This document shows positions 20,251 to 29,685 of a stretch of 56,369 bases of DNA, one piece after another (within the stretch, counting starts at the first letter, position 1; every line of letters begins with the position of its first letter). A program made the translations under genes and the position numbers. Location of the stretch: NCBI GenBank assembly GCA_016713335.1, contig JADJPH010000053.1:1-56369 (forward strand). The letters run 5' to 3'. Source of the DNA: Candidatus Fredericiella danica. GTDB taxonomy: Bacteria; Chloroflexota; Anaerolineae; Caldilineales; Caldilineaceae. The notes beneath the pieces were generated by a model. It was not told where the DNA came from. It saw only the letters and a list, made by a program, of their open reading frames with translations, and made no database searches.

Positions 20251-20964
20251 ATGAAACAGATCATTCCTGGCTTGTGGGAAGTCGATGAGATCGGCGATGC
20301 GGTGCACGCGTATATCTGGGAAGGCAAGCATGGGCTGACGCTCATTGACACGGGGATGCCGACCGATGTTCACGCCATCATTGACGCCATCACCGCCAAA
20401 GGGTGGGCGCTCCATAACGTGCGGCGCATCGTGGTGACGCACGGCGATGCCGATCATGCCGGCGGCGCCGCCAAACTCAAGAAAGCAACGGGCGCCGTCG
20501 TGGGCTGTCATTCGGTTGAGAAAATACTTCTGGAGCATCCTGAGAAGCGGGTTCCGTCCAATCTGCTCATCCGCCCGCTCTTTGCCATGATGCGCATCCT
20601 CCCGACGTACAACACCCTGCCGGTGACACCGGATGAACTCTATGTCGACGGGCAGCTCTTGCCGGAAGGGTTTATTGTAGTGCACACCCCCGGACACACT
20701 CCCGGACATATCTCCCTCATCCATCGTGAGAAACGGCTGTTGATTGCAGGTGACGCGCTCAACAATCGTGGAGGGAAGCTGCAATTGCCACCGGCGGCTT
20801 TTACGCCCGACCGGAAAAATGCTGAACGAAGCGTCTGGAAACTCGCCAAGAAATATGGCGATGATTTTGACGTGGCCGTCTTCGGTCACGGGCCGCCTAT
20901 TCTACAGAATGCAAACCACCGAATCAAGGCCATGGTCAGCCAGATTTTCTCGACCGAAGTGTAG
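20251..20964 (+). CDS. Metallo-beta-lactamase-fold hydrolase
   Basis: The protein of 237 residues has the MBL-fold layout. LTLIDTGMP is strand and loop 1. The metal motif VVTHGDADHAGG has Asp where the common HxHxDH motif has its second His. VVHTPGHTPGHISLIHREKRLLIAGDAL supplies a further His and the bridging Asp, and the final FGHGPPIL has the last His. Such enzymes hydrolyse thioesters, lactones, phosphoesters and more, so the substrate cannot be named. It probably shares a transcript with the small protein before it and with the DUF6941-like gene, which begins three bases after its stop. Confidence 0.85.
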   Translation: MKQIIPGLWEVDEIGDAVHAYIWEGKHGLTLIDTGMPTDVHAIIDAITAKGWALHNVRRIVVTHGDADHAGGAAKLKKATGAVVGCHSVEKILLEHPEKRVPSNLLIRPLFAMMRILPTYNTLPVTPDELYVDGQLLPEGFIVVHTPGHTPGHISLIHREKRLLIAGDALNNRGGKLQLPPAAFTPDRKNAERSVWKLAKKYGDDFDVAVFGHGPPILQNANHRIKAMVSQIFSTEV

Positions 20965-20967
20965 CCT

Positions 20968-21360
20968 GTGAACGTTGAAATTCTCGCACTCTGCGACGCT
21001 GCGAATGACTCGCACGGCAAGTTGAACTTGCTGGGCGCGTTTGATTCACTTTGGGCCAAGACAACGCCCGCCGTGCACCCGATGTGCACGGTGGCGATCC
21101 GAATGCGCTTCAGCCACAGCGAAGCGGGGGAGCATCGCGTCGCTATTCACTTCATCGACGATGATGGCCAGATGGCCATGCCCCCGGTGGAAGGCGCCAT
21201 TCAGGTGCAACCCAAGCCGGAAGATACGTCGGCGGTTGCGAATATCGTGCTTAACATCCAGGGTCTGCGCCTCGAACACTTCGGCGAATATTCCGTCAAT
21301 CTACTCGTCGACGGCGAAGAGGCGGCCTGCCTGCCGCTGATGGTGCGGCAGGCTCCTTAG
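20968..21360 (+). CDS. DUF6941-like protein of unknown function
   Basis: This 130-residue protein starts with GTG (MNVEILALCDAANDSHGKLN) three bases after the MBL-fold gene. The opening ALCDAANDSHGKLNLLGAFDSL and the closing EHFGEYSVNLLVDGEEAACLPL match what I remember of the DUF6941 family, a beta-sandwich-like family without known function. There is no signal peptide or membrane segment. The gene ends six bases before the convergent amidohydrolase gene, leaving no room for a separate terminator. Confidence 0.7.
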   Translation: MNVEILALCDAANDSHGKLNLLGAFDSLWAKTTPAVHPMCTVAIRMRFSHSEAGEHRVAIHFIDDDGQMAMPPVEGAIQVQPKPEDTSAVANIVLNIQGLRLEHFGEYSVNLLVDGEEAACLPLMVRQAP

Positions 21361-21366
21361 GCGCCG

Positions 21367-23022
21367 CTATCGCTGCAAGCGGTCAAACACCACTTCGCCC
21401 CCAAATACGGTTATCAGCACTTGCGTGTTGGCCACTTCGTCCCCTTGAATCCCGTTCTGCTCCAGTTCGAACAGATTGCGATCCAGCACGATCAGATCCG
21501 CCAGTTTGCCGGGCGCAAGCGAGCCGATGAGTTGCTCCCAACCGGCAGCCTGCGCGGCGCCAAGCGTGTAGGCAAAAATGGTCGCTGCAAGCGACAGGCA
21601 TTCATCTGGATACCAGGGCGGGGCGGGCATGCGTTCGGGCCGCTGTCTGGTGAGCGCGGCATGGATGCCCAGAAATGGATTTGGATCGGCAACTGGGGCA
21701 TCGCTGCCAAAGGCAAGCAGGGCGCCGCTCTCTAGCAGGGAACGGAAGTTGTACATGTGAGCGCCACGCGCACCCAGAAAGCGGTCTGCCGTATCCATGT
21801 CGTCGGTCGCATGGATTGGTTGCACGGAGGCGGTGATCCCCAACTGCCCCAGCCGCGGCAAGTCTTCCGGGGCGATGATCTGAACGTGTTCGATGCGGTG
21901 AGGAATCGGCGGGGTGAGCCCGCCATCAGCCAGTTCCTCAAAAATATCCAGCACGACCCGGTTTGCGCGATCGCCGATGGCGTGCACGCTGATCGGGAAC
22001 CCTGCTTCTGTCGCCGCACGAAACTCCTGGGCCATCTGGCTAGGTGGCGTGACGTTGACCCCCTCATTTTCGCCCTCCTCCGGCGCCAGTTTGGCGAACG
22101 GCGCCAGCATCCAGGCGGTGCGGCTGCCAAGGCTGCCATCGCTAAAGACCTTGACGTGACCGAGGCGAAGGTGGTTGTCGCCGAAACCGGTGCGGAGGCC
22201 AAGGTGGAGCAGGTGAGGCAGGTCGTGGGCGGCAATATTGCAGTTCACGCGGAGTTTGAGTTCGTGATTTTCGCGTAGTCGAAGGAGTGCCGACCATTCA
22301 TCACGACCGTCCGTGCTATCTTTGATACGTTGTGCGTGTACTGCCGTAACGCCAAGCCCATGCAACACGGTCTGTGCATGGGTGAGCGCAGCCAGTTGTT
22401 GGGCATCGGTGGGCGGGGGCACAAAGCGGTCAACGAGCCCGGCGGCGTGTTCGCGCAAGAAGCCGGTGGGGTTGCCCTGGGCATCGCGGTCGATGATGCC
22501 GTTTTCGGGGTCAGGGGTGGCGGCGGTGATGCCGGCAATCTTCATTGCCGCCGAATTCGTGACTGCGCTATGTAGGTCACTGCGGTAGAGCAGGGTCGGA
22601 TGATCGCCGGTCACCGCGTCAAGCTCCGCCGCGTTTGGAACGTCCGTTTCGCCCCACCGGCTTTCGTTCCAGCCCTGGCCGACGAGCCAGGCGCCTGGCG
22701 GCAGCGTTGCTGCCCGGTCGCCGACTAATTTGAGCATTTCTCGGCGGCTCTGCGCGCTCTATAGGCGAAGTTCGTGTAGACCTAATGCGTACGACAGGAG
22801 GTGAATGTGGGCGTCGCAGAAGCCGGGCAACACCAGGCGCCCGCCCAGGTCAATGCAGGGGGTGGTTGACCCGGCAGTCGCCAATACGTCGCGATTGGAG
22901 CCGAGGGCAACGATGCGGTGTTTGCGGATGGCGATTGCTTCGGCCCACGGCATTGACGCGTCGACCGTATAGATCTGCCCGTTGTGGAGGATGAGGTCGG
23001 GGACTGTTGCGAGTGCCTGCAT
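21367..23022 (-). pseudogene. YtcJ-like metal-dependent amidohydrolase interrupted by an in-frame TAG
   Basis: This belongs to the amidohydrolase 3 group (exoenzyme regulatory protein-like, YtcJ). The frame starts at ATG 23022 (MQALATVPDLILHNGQIYTV), eight bases after AAGGAG, and has LPGFCDAHIHLLSYALGLHE, the HxH metal motif. A TAG at 22759-22761 interrupts it, and the same frame then continues as SAQSRREMLKLVGDRAATLP. Later landmarks are VKVFSDGSLGSRTAW, ISVHAIGDRANR, PHRIEHVQII and LLAFGSDAPVADPNP. Without the stop the protein is 551 residues, normal for the family. A single-base substitution (TAG for a sense codon) explains the break. The downstream ATG at 22737 would give a protein without the metal-binding HxH. 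Confidence 0.8.
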
Positions 23023-23095
23023 GGCGTGCTGCTCCTTCTTGAACGCTGCTGACGGCTGAGCGCAGCAATTGAACGGTCCTTTACGCCCTGATGAT

Positions 23096-23124
23096 TTGAC
23101 ACTTACGGGGGTCAATGCTATTCT
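23096..23124 (+). promoter_or_regulatory. tRNA-Asp promoter
   Basis: TTGACA (23096-23101), a 17-base spacer and TATTCT (23119-23124) end 42 bases before the tRNA. Confidence 0.75.
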
Positions 23125-23164
23125 ACGGTCCGTCAATCGGTTGTTTCTGTGCTTCAGAAATCGC

Positions 23165-23241
<77 letters not shown>

Positions 23242-23251
23242 TAGATTGACG

Positions 23252-23282
23252 AAGCCCGCCAGTAACACTGGCGGGCTTTTCT
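23252..23282 (+). terminator. Terminator after tRNA-Asp
   Basis: A perfect 10-base-pair stem (GCCCGCCAGT / ACTGGCGGGC) with the loop AAC is followed by TTTT. It also precedes the end of the convergent fabI gene. Confidence 0.9.
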
Positions 23283-23308
23283 ATTATCCTCGAGCGTTGC
23301 CAGCGCGA

Positions 23309-24112
23309 CTATTCTTCCTTGGCGTCGCCACCCATGATGGACGGATCTGGTGCGCCCATGATGTTGTAGCCACCGTCGACATAGAGCACTTCGCCGGTGA
23401 TGACGGATGCCATGTCGCTGAGCAGGAACAGGGCGGCGTTGCCCACGTCACCCTGGTCGACGTTGCCCATCGGCGCCACCTGGCCGACATAGTGAAGGCT
23501 CTTGCGGAAGCCACTAACGCCGGATGCGGCGAGCGTCTTGATCGGGCCGGCGCTGATGGCATTGACACGAATGCGGTCCTTCCCGAGGTCCCACGCCAGA
23601 TAGCGCACCGATGACTCCAGCGCAGCCTTGGCGACGCCCATGACATTGTAGTTCGGCGTCACCTTCTCGGCGCCGTAGTAGGTCAGCGTGACGATGCTAC
23701 CTCCATTGGGCATCATTTCCCGTGCCCGGCGCGCCAGAGCGATCAAGCTATAGCAACTGATATCGAGTGCAATGCGGAAGCCGTTGCGACTGGTGTTGAC
23801 AAAGCGTCCGCTCAACTCCTCGGATGGGGCGAAAGCGACTGCATGCACCAGGAAGTCGATCGTGCCCATCTGCGCGGCGGCCTTGGTGAATACGTCATCG
23901 ATGGCGGCGTCATCGGTCACATCGCACTCTTCGACGAACGGACTGTTGACGCTGGCGGCCAACGGCTCCACTCGTTTTTTGAGAATTTCACCGGCGTAAC
24001 TAAAGCCTAATTCTGCGCCTTGATCGTAGAGGGCCTGGCTGATGCCCCATGCGATCGAATTCTTGTTGGCAACACCGAAAATCAATCCCTTCTTGCCTGC
24101 GAACAGTGTCAT
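23309..24112 (-). CDS. fabI: Enoyl-[acyl-carrier-protein] reductase (NADH), FabI type
   Basis: FabI carries out the last reduction in each cycle of fatty-acid elongation. The 267-residue SDR-fold protein begins MTLFAGKKGLIFGVANKNSI. The catalytic Tyr-Lys pair has the FabI spacing in TYYGAEKVTPNYNVMGVAKAAL, and RVNAISAGPIKTLAASGV with DVGNAALFLLSDM completes the signature. AGGAGGA lies about five bases before the ATG. Its substrate carrier AcpP is encoded at 37812. On the minus strand upstream a TTACAATG sequence near 24240 may be the -10 region. Confidence 0.95.
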   Translation of the reverse strand: MTLFAGKKGLIFGVANKNSIAWGISQALYDQGAELGFSYAGEILKKRVEPLAASVNSPFVEECDVTDDAAIDDVFTKAAAQMGTIDFLVHAVAFAPSEELSGRFVNTSRNGFRIALDISCYSLIALARRAREMMPNGGSIVTLTYYGAEKVTPNYNVMGVAKAALESSVRYLAWDLGKDRIRVNAISAGPIKTLAASGVSGFRKSLHYVGQVAPMGNVDQGDVGNAALFLLSDMASVITGEVLYVDGGYNIMGAPDPSIMGGDAKEE

Positions 24113-24311
24113 GGTCGGTTCCTCCTCCTGGTTGTCACGGTTGTGTTGTCGCCAGCCGGTCGCTAAATCATGGGGAAACTGGACTTTTCTAAGTAAGTCT
24201 AAGTAAGTTGTATGTACTGCGATGCCCGAATTGCGCCAATCATTGTAAGGTTCGTTAACCCGTGATCGCTTTACACCGGCAGAATCGGTATGCTACTCTA
24301 TTCCGCAGAAG

Positions 24312-24374
24312 CTGTTCGATATCGCGTTGCGGCGGAGCCGCTATCGGGGGAAGCGCGATATCGAACAGTTTTTT
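24312..24374 (+). terminator. Large hairpin with T-run between fabI and tyrS
   Basis: Perfect 15-base arms (CTGTTCGATATCGCG at 24312-24326 and its complement at 24354-24368) enclose a second small hairpin (GCGGCGGAGCCGC) and are followed by TTTTTT on the plus strand. The only neighbouring gene ending here, tyrS, runs on the minus strand, so the T-run has no obvious plus-strand client. The remaining 24113-24311 holds no gene I can support. Confidence 0.6.
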
Positions 24375-24401
24375 ATCGCCGTACGGGACCCAGAGGCATC
24401 A

Positions 24402-25646
<1,245 letters not shown>

Positions 25647-25673
25647 GATTCGAACTCCGTTCCTGATGAAGTC

Positions 25674-25710
25674 AAAAAAAACGCGTGAGCGATTTGGATG
25701 CCCACGCGTT
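25674..25710 (-). terminator. Terminator or attenuator directly upstream of tyrS
   Basis: On the minus strand AACGCGTGGGC and GCTCACGCGTT form an 11-base-pair stem with one G-U pair and a nine-base loop, followed by eight T. It ends 28 bases before the tyrS start and over 200 bases after the zinc-ribbon gene. I looked for T-box landmarks between 25711 and 25912 and found none I trust. Confidence 0.75.
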
Positions 25711-25912
25711 CAAAAACAAGACAAAGGCGGTTCGCGACAACCTGGTCGCTAACCGATGCAGGGCAGCACTGAGATGGGGCGTCCTGCGCCCCTTCGATAC
25801 AAGTAGGGATTGGTTCCTGCCGTATCCTGCTTCCCGTGTGCCATACGCGCCATCATACCCAAGAAGAGAATCAGGGTCAAGGAGGAAACCGAATAGAATC
25901 GCTAAATCAGCC

Positions 25913-27004
25913 TCAATTGACAGGGACGGCGGAGACGACGGCGCCGAAGCCGTCTACCTCGATCTTCCACTCACTGCCTGCCAGGCACTCCTCATACTCT
26001 GCCTGCGTGCGCATTGTAAACGTGTAGTTGTTCTTGCCATCGTTCAGTTCACAGACATACGTTTCATTGCGCGTGCCCAGTTTCTGGTCGCCGGTGAGGT
26101 TTACTGCTGGCCAGCGCGGCGCAAAGTCATTACCCTTTTCCACCACGGTGTTGACAACGGCCCACTGCAACGTCGTATAGCTGCAGTAATCGTCATATAC
26201 TTCATACTCGCAGTCTTGCACGACGCGGCCCATTCCCGTACCGGTGTCTACGGTGTAGGGGGTACCACAGACTTCACGCGCACCCGGCTGTGGGCTGGAG
26301 GATGTGGAGCGCCGCTCAGATCGGCAACTGACATTGTTAGCATTGCTTGGAAGCTGATTCTGCCATGCCTGGGCGCGCACAGGCACCATCCCCATAATCG
26401 CCACGGAGCGTTCCCAGTGTGCGCCGGTGGAGGTGGCGGTCTTCTCGCTCGTCCGGAAGCCAAAGAAGACGAAAGCACACAAGCCAAGCACCACAATGAG
26501 CCCGATGGCAACAAAGATGAGCACGCTGCCGCCGCCCAGCCCGCTCGGCGCAGGTGCTGCCTGTGCCGGCGCCGCCGCAGGCGCCGGTTTGCCCAGGGGA
26601 GCGCCGCATTTGGCGCAGGTGACGGCCGCCGCCGGATTCTCTTCACCGCAGGCTTTGCACTTCACCTTAGCGCCTGCATCCGTTTCGCCGTAGGCGCCGA
26701 CGGTCTTACCTGCTTCACGCGCTTTGCCCTGGGTGAGGTCGCCGCCACACTGTTTACAGACTTTGGCGTCGGCCGGGTTGCGGGCGCCGCAGAAGCCACA
26801 ATGGATATCGGGGCCGGCTTTGGCGCGATCAATTTTTGCCTGATCGGTCGTGACGGCTGCCTGCGCTGCGGGCGTCTCAAAGTTGACATTCTCCGGCTGC
26901 GCCGCGCCACAGGTGCTACAGGTTGCCTGTGTGCCCGGATTGCGGCCTTTGCAGCGTGGGCATGTCCATTCAAGCTCCACATACCCAAGGTCTTTTTGGG
27001 TCAT
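25913..27004 (-). CDS. Membrane protein with three N-terminal zinc ribbons
   Basis: I do not know the function. From the ATG at 27004 (MTQKDLGYVELEWTCPRCKG) it has 363 residues. Three zinc-ribbon units with paired CxxC motifs follow one another: CPRCKGRNPGTQATCSTCG, CGFCGARNPADAKVCKQCG and CKACGEENPAAAVTCAKCG. After a Pro/Ala linker comes one membrane helix (SVLIFVAIGLIVVLGLCAFV, near residues 165-185). An extracytoplasmic domain with several cysteines then runs to the end. The ribbons would face the cytosol. It may precede tyrS on one transcript, with the hairpin at 25674 in between. Confidence 0.75.
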   Translation of the reverse strand: MTQKDLGYVELEWTCPRCKGRNPGTQATCSTCGAAQPENVNFETPAAQAAVTTDQAKIDRAKAGPDIHCGFCGARNPADAKVCKQCGGDLTQGKAREAGKTVGAYGETDAGAKVKCKACGEENPAAAVTCAKCGAPLGKPAPAAAPAQAAPAPSGLGGGSVLIFVAIGLIVVLGLCAFVFFGFRTSEKTATSTGAHWERSVAIMGMVPVRAQAWQNQLPSNANNVSCRSERRSTSSSPQPGAREVCGTPYTVDTGTGMGRVVQDCEYEVYDDYCSYTTLQWAVVNTVVEKGNDFAPRWPAVNLTGDQKLGTRNETYVCELNDGKNNYTFTMRTQAEYEECLAGSEWKIEVDGFGAVVSAVPVN

Positions 27005-27018
27005 GGTTGGGGTGCTCC

Positions 27019-27137
27019 GTGATTCGTGTTGCTTGATTCGTGTTGCGTCACGTATTACGTATTGCGTCTCGGGTTCGTTGAGAGTCGCGCAACATGGGAC
27101 ACGAGACACGAATCACGAGATACGTAATACGCATTGT
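27019..27137. repeat. Palindromic word repeat (ATTCGTG / ACGTATTACG)
   Basis: The stretch contains GTGATTCGTGTTGC, TGATTCGTGTTGC and CACGTATTACGTATTGCG on one side and, in inverse orientation, ACACGAATCACGA and ATACGTAATACGCAT on the other. It can fold on itself extensively and has no coding potential. Confidence 0.55.
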
Positions 27138-27170
27138 ACTGATCTCCTTTGTCAACGGCAAGGTTTGATA

Positions 27171-27199
27171 TTGTACTTTCGACGGCGTGTGCATAGAAT
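27171..27199 (+). promoter_or_regulatory. Promoter of the SUMF1-domain gene, probably giving a leaderless transcript
   Basis: TTGTAC (27171-27176), a 17-base spacer and TAGAAT (27194-27199) end six bases before the ATG at 27206. Transcription would start at or next to the start codon. Confidence 0.6.
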
Positions 27200-27205
27200 G
27201 GGCGC

Positions 27206-28528
27206 ATGTCCTACCTTCCGCCTGATTCGCCCACCTTTGCTGGCGACGATGCTTCAGAGCTATTCTCCGGCGTATTGGGCGACGGGCGCACCGCCGCCGT
27301 GCGCTATGCCCTGGATGACGCGCTCGAACTATGGTGGGATCGAAGCCAGTTGCCATCGACGCAGTTGTTGCGCGACGGTCTGCTGGCATTGGAAGCTGGG
27401 CGCACCCTGGATGAAGCACAGACGGGTCTGCTCTTGCGGGCGGCGTTGGCTTACCGGCGGGGGATGGTGACGGCGCTGCGGTATCAGAATGACCCGGAGC
27501 GCACCGCCGTCATTTTGAGTGATGCCTTGCTGGAACAAGAGAACCCACTCACGGTCGATGAACTGGCCCAGTTGGCGACGGTGGATGCGGGGAGCGAACG
27601 CTGGTTGCCGGCGCTCGTCAATGCCCTGCGCGAGGCGACTGACAGCGCGGATGACGTGCGTCGCACACAGGCATCCTCTTTGCTGGAGATCCTGGTTGGG
27701 GGGCATGGGGAATTGGTGGATGCCGGGCAGTGGTCCGTGCGTGCTGCAGCCAGGCAAGAGCCGCCGCGCTTCCGCCGGATCTGGCTGTACTTGTTATGGT
27801 TGGCCCTACCGGTCGTGCTGGTGGCCGGCGGCATCTGGCTGGCGCAGCAGTGGCGCAGTCGCGACATGATCCAGGTGGCGGCCGGTTCGTACCCAGTGGC
27901 AGGGGCCGGCGGTGATCGCCTCGTGACCCTGGCCGCGTATGCGATTGATCGCACCGAGGTGACGAATGCTGCGTATCGCCGCTGCGTTGATGCGGGGAAG
28001 TGTTCACCGCCGGCAAGCTTTGCGAGCGCCCAGCATCTCGACTATTATCTCAATCCGGCATTCAACCAGTATCCTGTGATCGCCGTTGATTGGGCGGCGG
28101 CCAGCGCCTACTGCCGCTACACGGGGGGGCGCCTGCCGACGGCGGAAGAGTGGGAGGTAGCCGCCAGTTTTGCGCCGGCCACCCAACGCCGTTATCGATA
28201 CCCCTGGGGTGATCAGTTTGAGGTGCAGCGCGCCAATGGGGCCCCGGCCGGTTTGGGTGACACCCTGACGGTTGGCAGTTACACCCCTGGCGGTGACAGC
28301 CCGCTAGGATTGAAGGATGCGGCAGGCAATGTCGCCGAATGGACGGTCACGGCCGGTGACGGTGGGTATATCACGAAGGGGGGGTCATACGAAGATGATC
28401 CCGCAGCCCTGGCAGCCGGCGCAGAACGAGAGGTGGCGCCGGGGCTGAGTGCATTATGGTTAGGCGTACGTTGTGCGGCGAATGCACCAGGTTCCAGCAC
28501 ACCAACATCAAATTCAGCATCAAATTGA
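27206..28528 (+). CDS. Membrane-anchored SUMF1/formylglycine-generating-enzyme-like domain protein
   Basis: The 440-residue protein has a helical cytosolic region of about 190 residues and a membrane helix near 195-212 (IWLYLLWLALPVVLVAGGIW). It ends with a SUMF1 (FGE-sulfatase) domain. The domain shows MIQVAAGSYPV, YAIDRTEVTNAAYRRCVDAG, GGRLPTAEEWEVAASF, RYPWGDQF and LKDAAGNVAEWTV. SUMF1 domains are used for formylglycine formation and as ligand-binding modules. The C-terminal active-site cysteines of true FGE are not evident, so a binding role is more likely. No ribosome-binding site precedes the ATG, in line with a leaderless start. Confidence 0.82.
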   Translation: MSYLPPDSPTFAGDDASELFSGVLGDGRTAAVRYALDDALELWWDRSQLPSTQLLRDGLLALEAGRTLDEAQTGLLLRAALAYRRGMVTALRYQNDPERTAVILSDALLEQENPLTVDELAQLATVDAGSERWLPALVNALREATDSADDVRRTQASSLLEILVGGHGELVDAGQWSVRAAARQEPPRFRRIWLYLLWLALPVVLVAGGIWLAQQWRSRDMIQVAAGSYPVAGAGGDRLVTLAAYAIDRTEVTNAAYRRCVDAGKCSPPASFASAQHLDYYLNPAFNQYPVIAVDWAAASAYCRYTGGRLPTAEEWEVAASFAPATQRRYRYPWGDQFEVQRANGAPAGLGDTLTVGSYTPGGDSPLGLKDAAGNVAEWTVTAGDGGYITKGGSYEDDPAALAAGAEREVAPGLSALWLGVRCAANAPGSSTPTSNSASN

Positions 28529-28529
28529 C

Positions 28530-28557
28530 TTGCGCCGAAAATGGAGTGTGCTACAAT
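28530..28557 (+). promoter_or_regulatory. Promoter of the CysQ-like gene
   Basis: TACAAT (28552-28557) lies 41 bases before the ATG. TTGCGC (28530-28535) is 16 bases upstream of it, and a better hexamer TTGACT is at 21 bases. Confidence 0.5.
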
Positions 28558-28598
28558 GGCGCAACTTTTGTTATCGCCTCGGTATGTAGGATGCTCTC

Positions 28599-29519
28599 AT
28601 GGCACAGTATAGGACAGAAACCGTGGATTTGGCTCTCGAACTCGAGTTTGCCTCGAAATTGGCTCGTGAAGCGGCGACCATTGTAAATACCTTTTACATT
28701 GGCTCGTCGGAAGTGCGCTACAAGTCAGATGACGAACCTGTCACCGAGGCTGACCGCAGCGCAAACCAACATATCATCACCCGCATCCGCGCCCAGTTTC
28801 CCGATGACGGCATCTTGTCCGAGGAATCTAAGGATGATCTGTCGCGTCTGGCACGCGAGCGAGTTTGGATCATTGATCCGCTTGACGGCACCAAGGAATT
28901 TATCGCGCGCAACGGCGAATTTTCCGTGATGATAGGGTTGGCGGTTCGTGGCAAGCCCCTCATGGGCGTTGTCATGCAGCCGTCCAACTACCTGCTGTAT
29001 GCCGGCGCCGTGGGACATGGCGCCTGGCTACATGAGGATGGTGAGCGCGTGCCATTGGCGGTAAGCGATTGCCACGATCTTGCCAACATGATCATGGTGA
29101 GCAGCCGTAGCCACCGGCAGCAAATTGCGGACCGGATTCGGGCGACGTTGCGCATCACGCGCGAGCGCGTGAGCGGTAGCGTCGGGCTCAAAGTCGGCTT
29201 GATCTCACGGCAACTGGCAGATCTATACGCACATCCAAGTCCCGGCTGCAAAGAGTGGGACCTCTGTGCACCCCATGCGCTATTGGAAGCGGCGGGCGGC
29301 AAGATCACGGACTGTTGGGGTAATCCACTTTACTACAACAAGCGCGATGTCCGTGCGCACAATGGTTTGGTCGCTAGCAACGGCGTCCTGCACGACGAGA
29401 TCATCACCGTTGTGGCTTCGATCTGTGAAGAGGCTGGCTCACAACCAGGACGACGGATTTTGGTAAGCCAGACGACCTGGATCTGCAGCAGGGTGAAGGC
29501 GGCGCCATGGATTATGTAA
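28599..29519 (+). CDS. Inositol-monophosphatase-family phosphatase, CysQ-like
   Basis: This Mg-dependent phosphatase most resembles 3'(2'),5'-bisphosphate nucleotidases (CysQ), which remove PAP. It shows VRYKSDDEPVTEADRSAN, ILSEESKDD, the core WIIDPLDGTKEFIARNGEFS, and CKEWDLCAPHALLEAAGGKI. The annotated frame gives 306 residues. The last 25 (GSQPGRRILVSQTTWICSRV and on) look unlike a protein end. Skipping one base at about 29440 gives a shorter, more natural tail, HNQDDGFW and stop. That may be another indel, but the evidence is weaker than for the other loci. The substrate within the family is not certain. Confidence 0.87.
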   Translation: MAQYRTETVDLALELEFASKLAREAATIVNTFYIGSSEVRYKSDDEPVTEADRSANQHIITRIRAQFPDDGILSEESKDDLSRLARERVWIIDPLDGTKEFIARNGEFSVMIGLAVRGKPLMGVVMQPSNYLLYAGAVGHGAWLHEDGERVPLAVSDCHDLANMIMVSSRSHRQQIADRIRATLRITRERVSGSVGLKVGLISRQLADLYAHPSPGCKEWDLCAPHALLEAAGGKITDCWGNPLYYNKRDVRAHNGLVASNGVLHDEIITVVASICEEAGSQPGRRILVSQTTWICSRVKAAPWIM

Positions 29520-29685
29520 GGCGCCGTCTTCATTGACGATTGACCACCTCTTATTGGTGCTACCTCTGGTCTGGCCCTCGTTGAAACACGCCGGCGCCGT
29601 GCCCGTGCGACCGTCCTTCCCACGTTGTGTGGTATCATCACCATGATCTGGATCCTGTTCGCACGATGGGAGGATGGCCACGCCG

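Noticed and set aside
22759..22761. TAG as a pyrrolysine codon or programmed readthrough
   Set aside because: No pyl genes are seen, and this window contains many other sequence irregularities. A base error or mutation is simpler.
25711..25912. T-box riboswitch upstream of tyrS
   Set aside because: A terminator is present, but I could not find the conserved T-box bulge sequence or a believable specifier loop.
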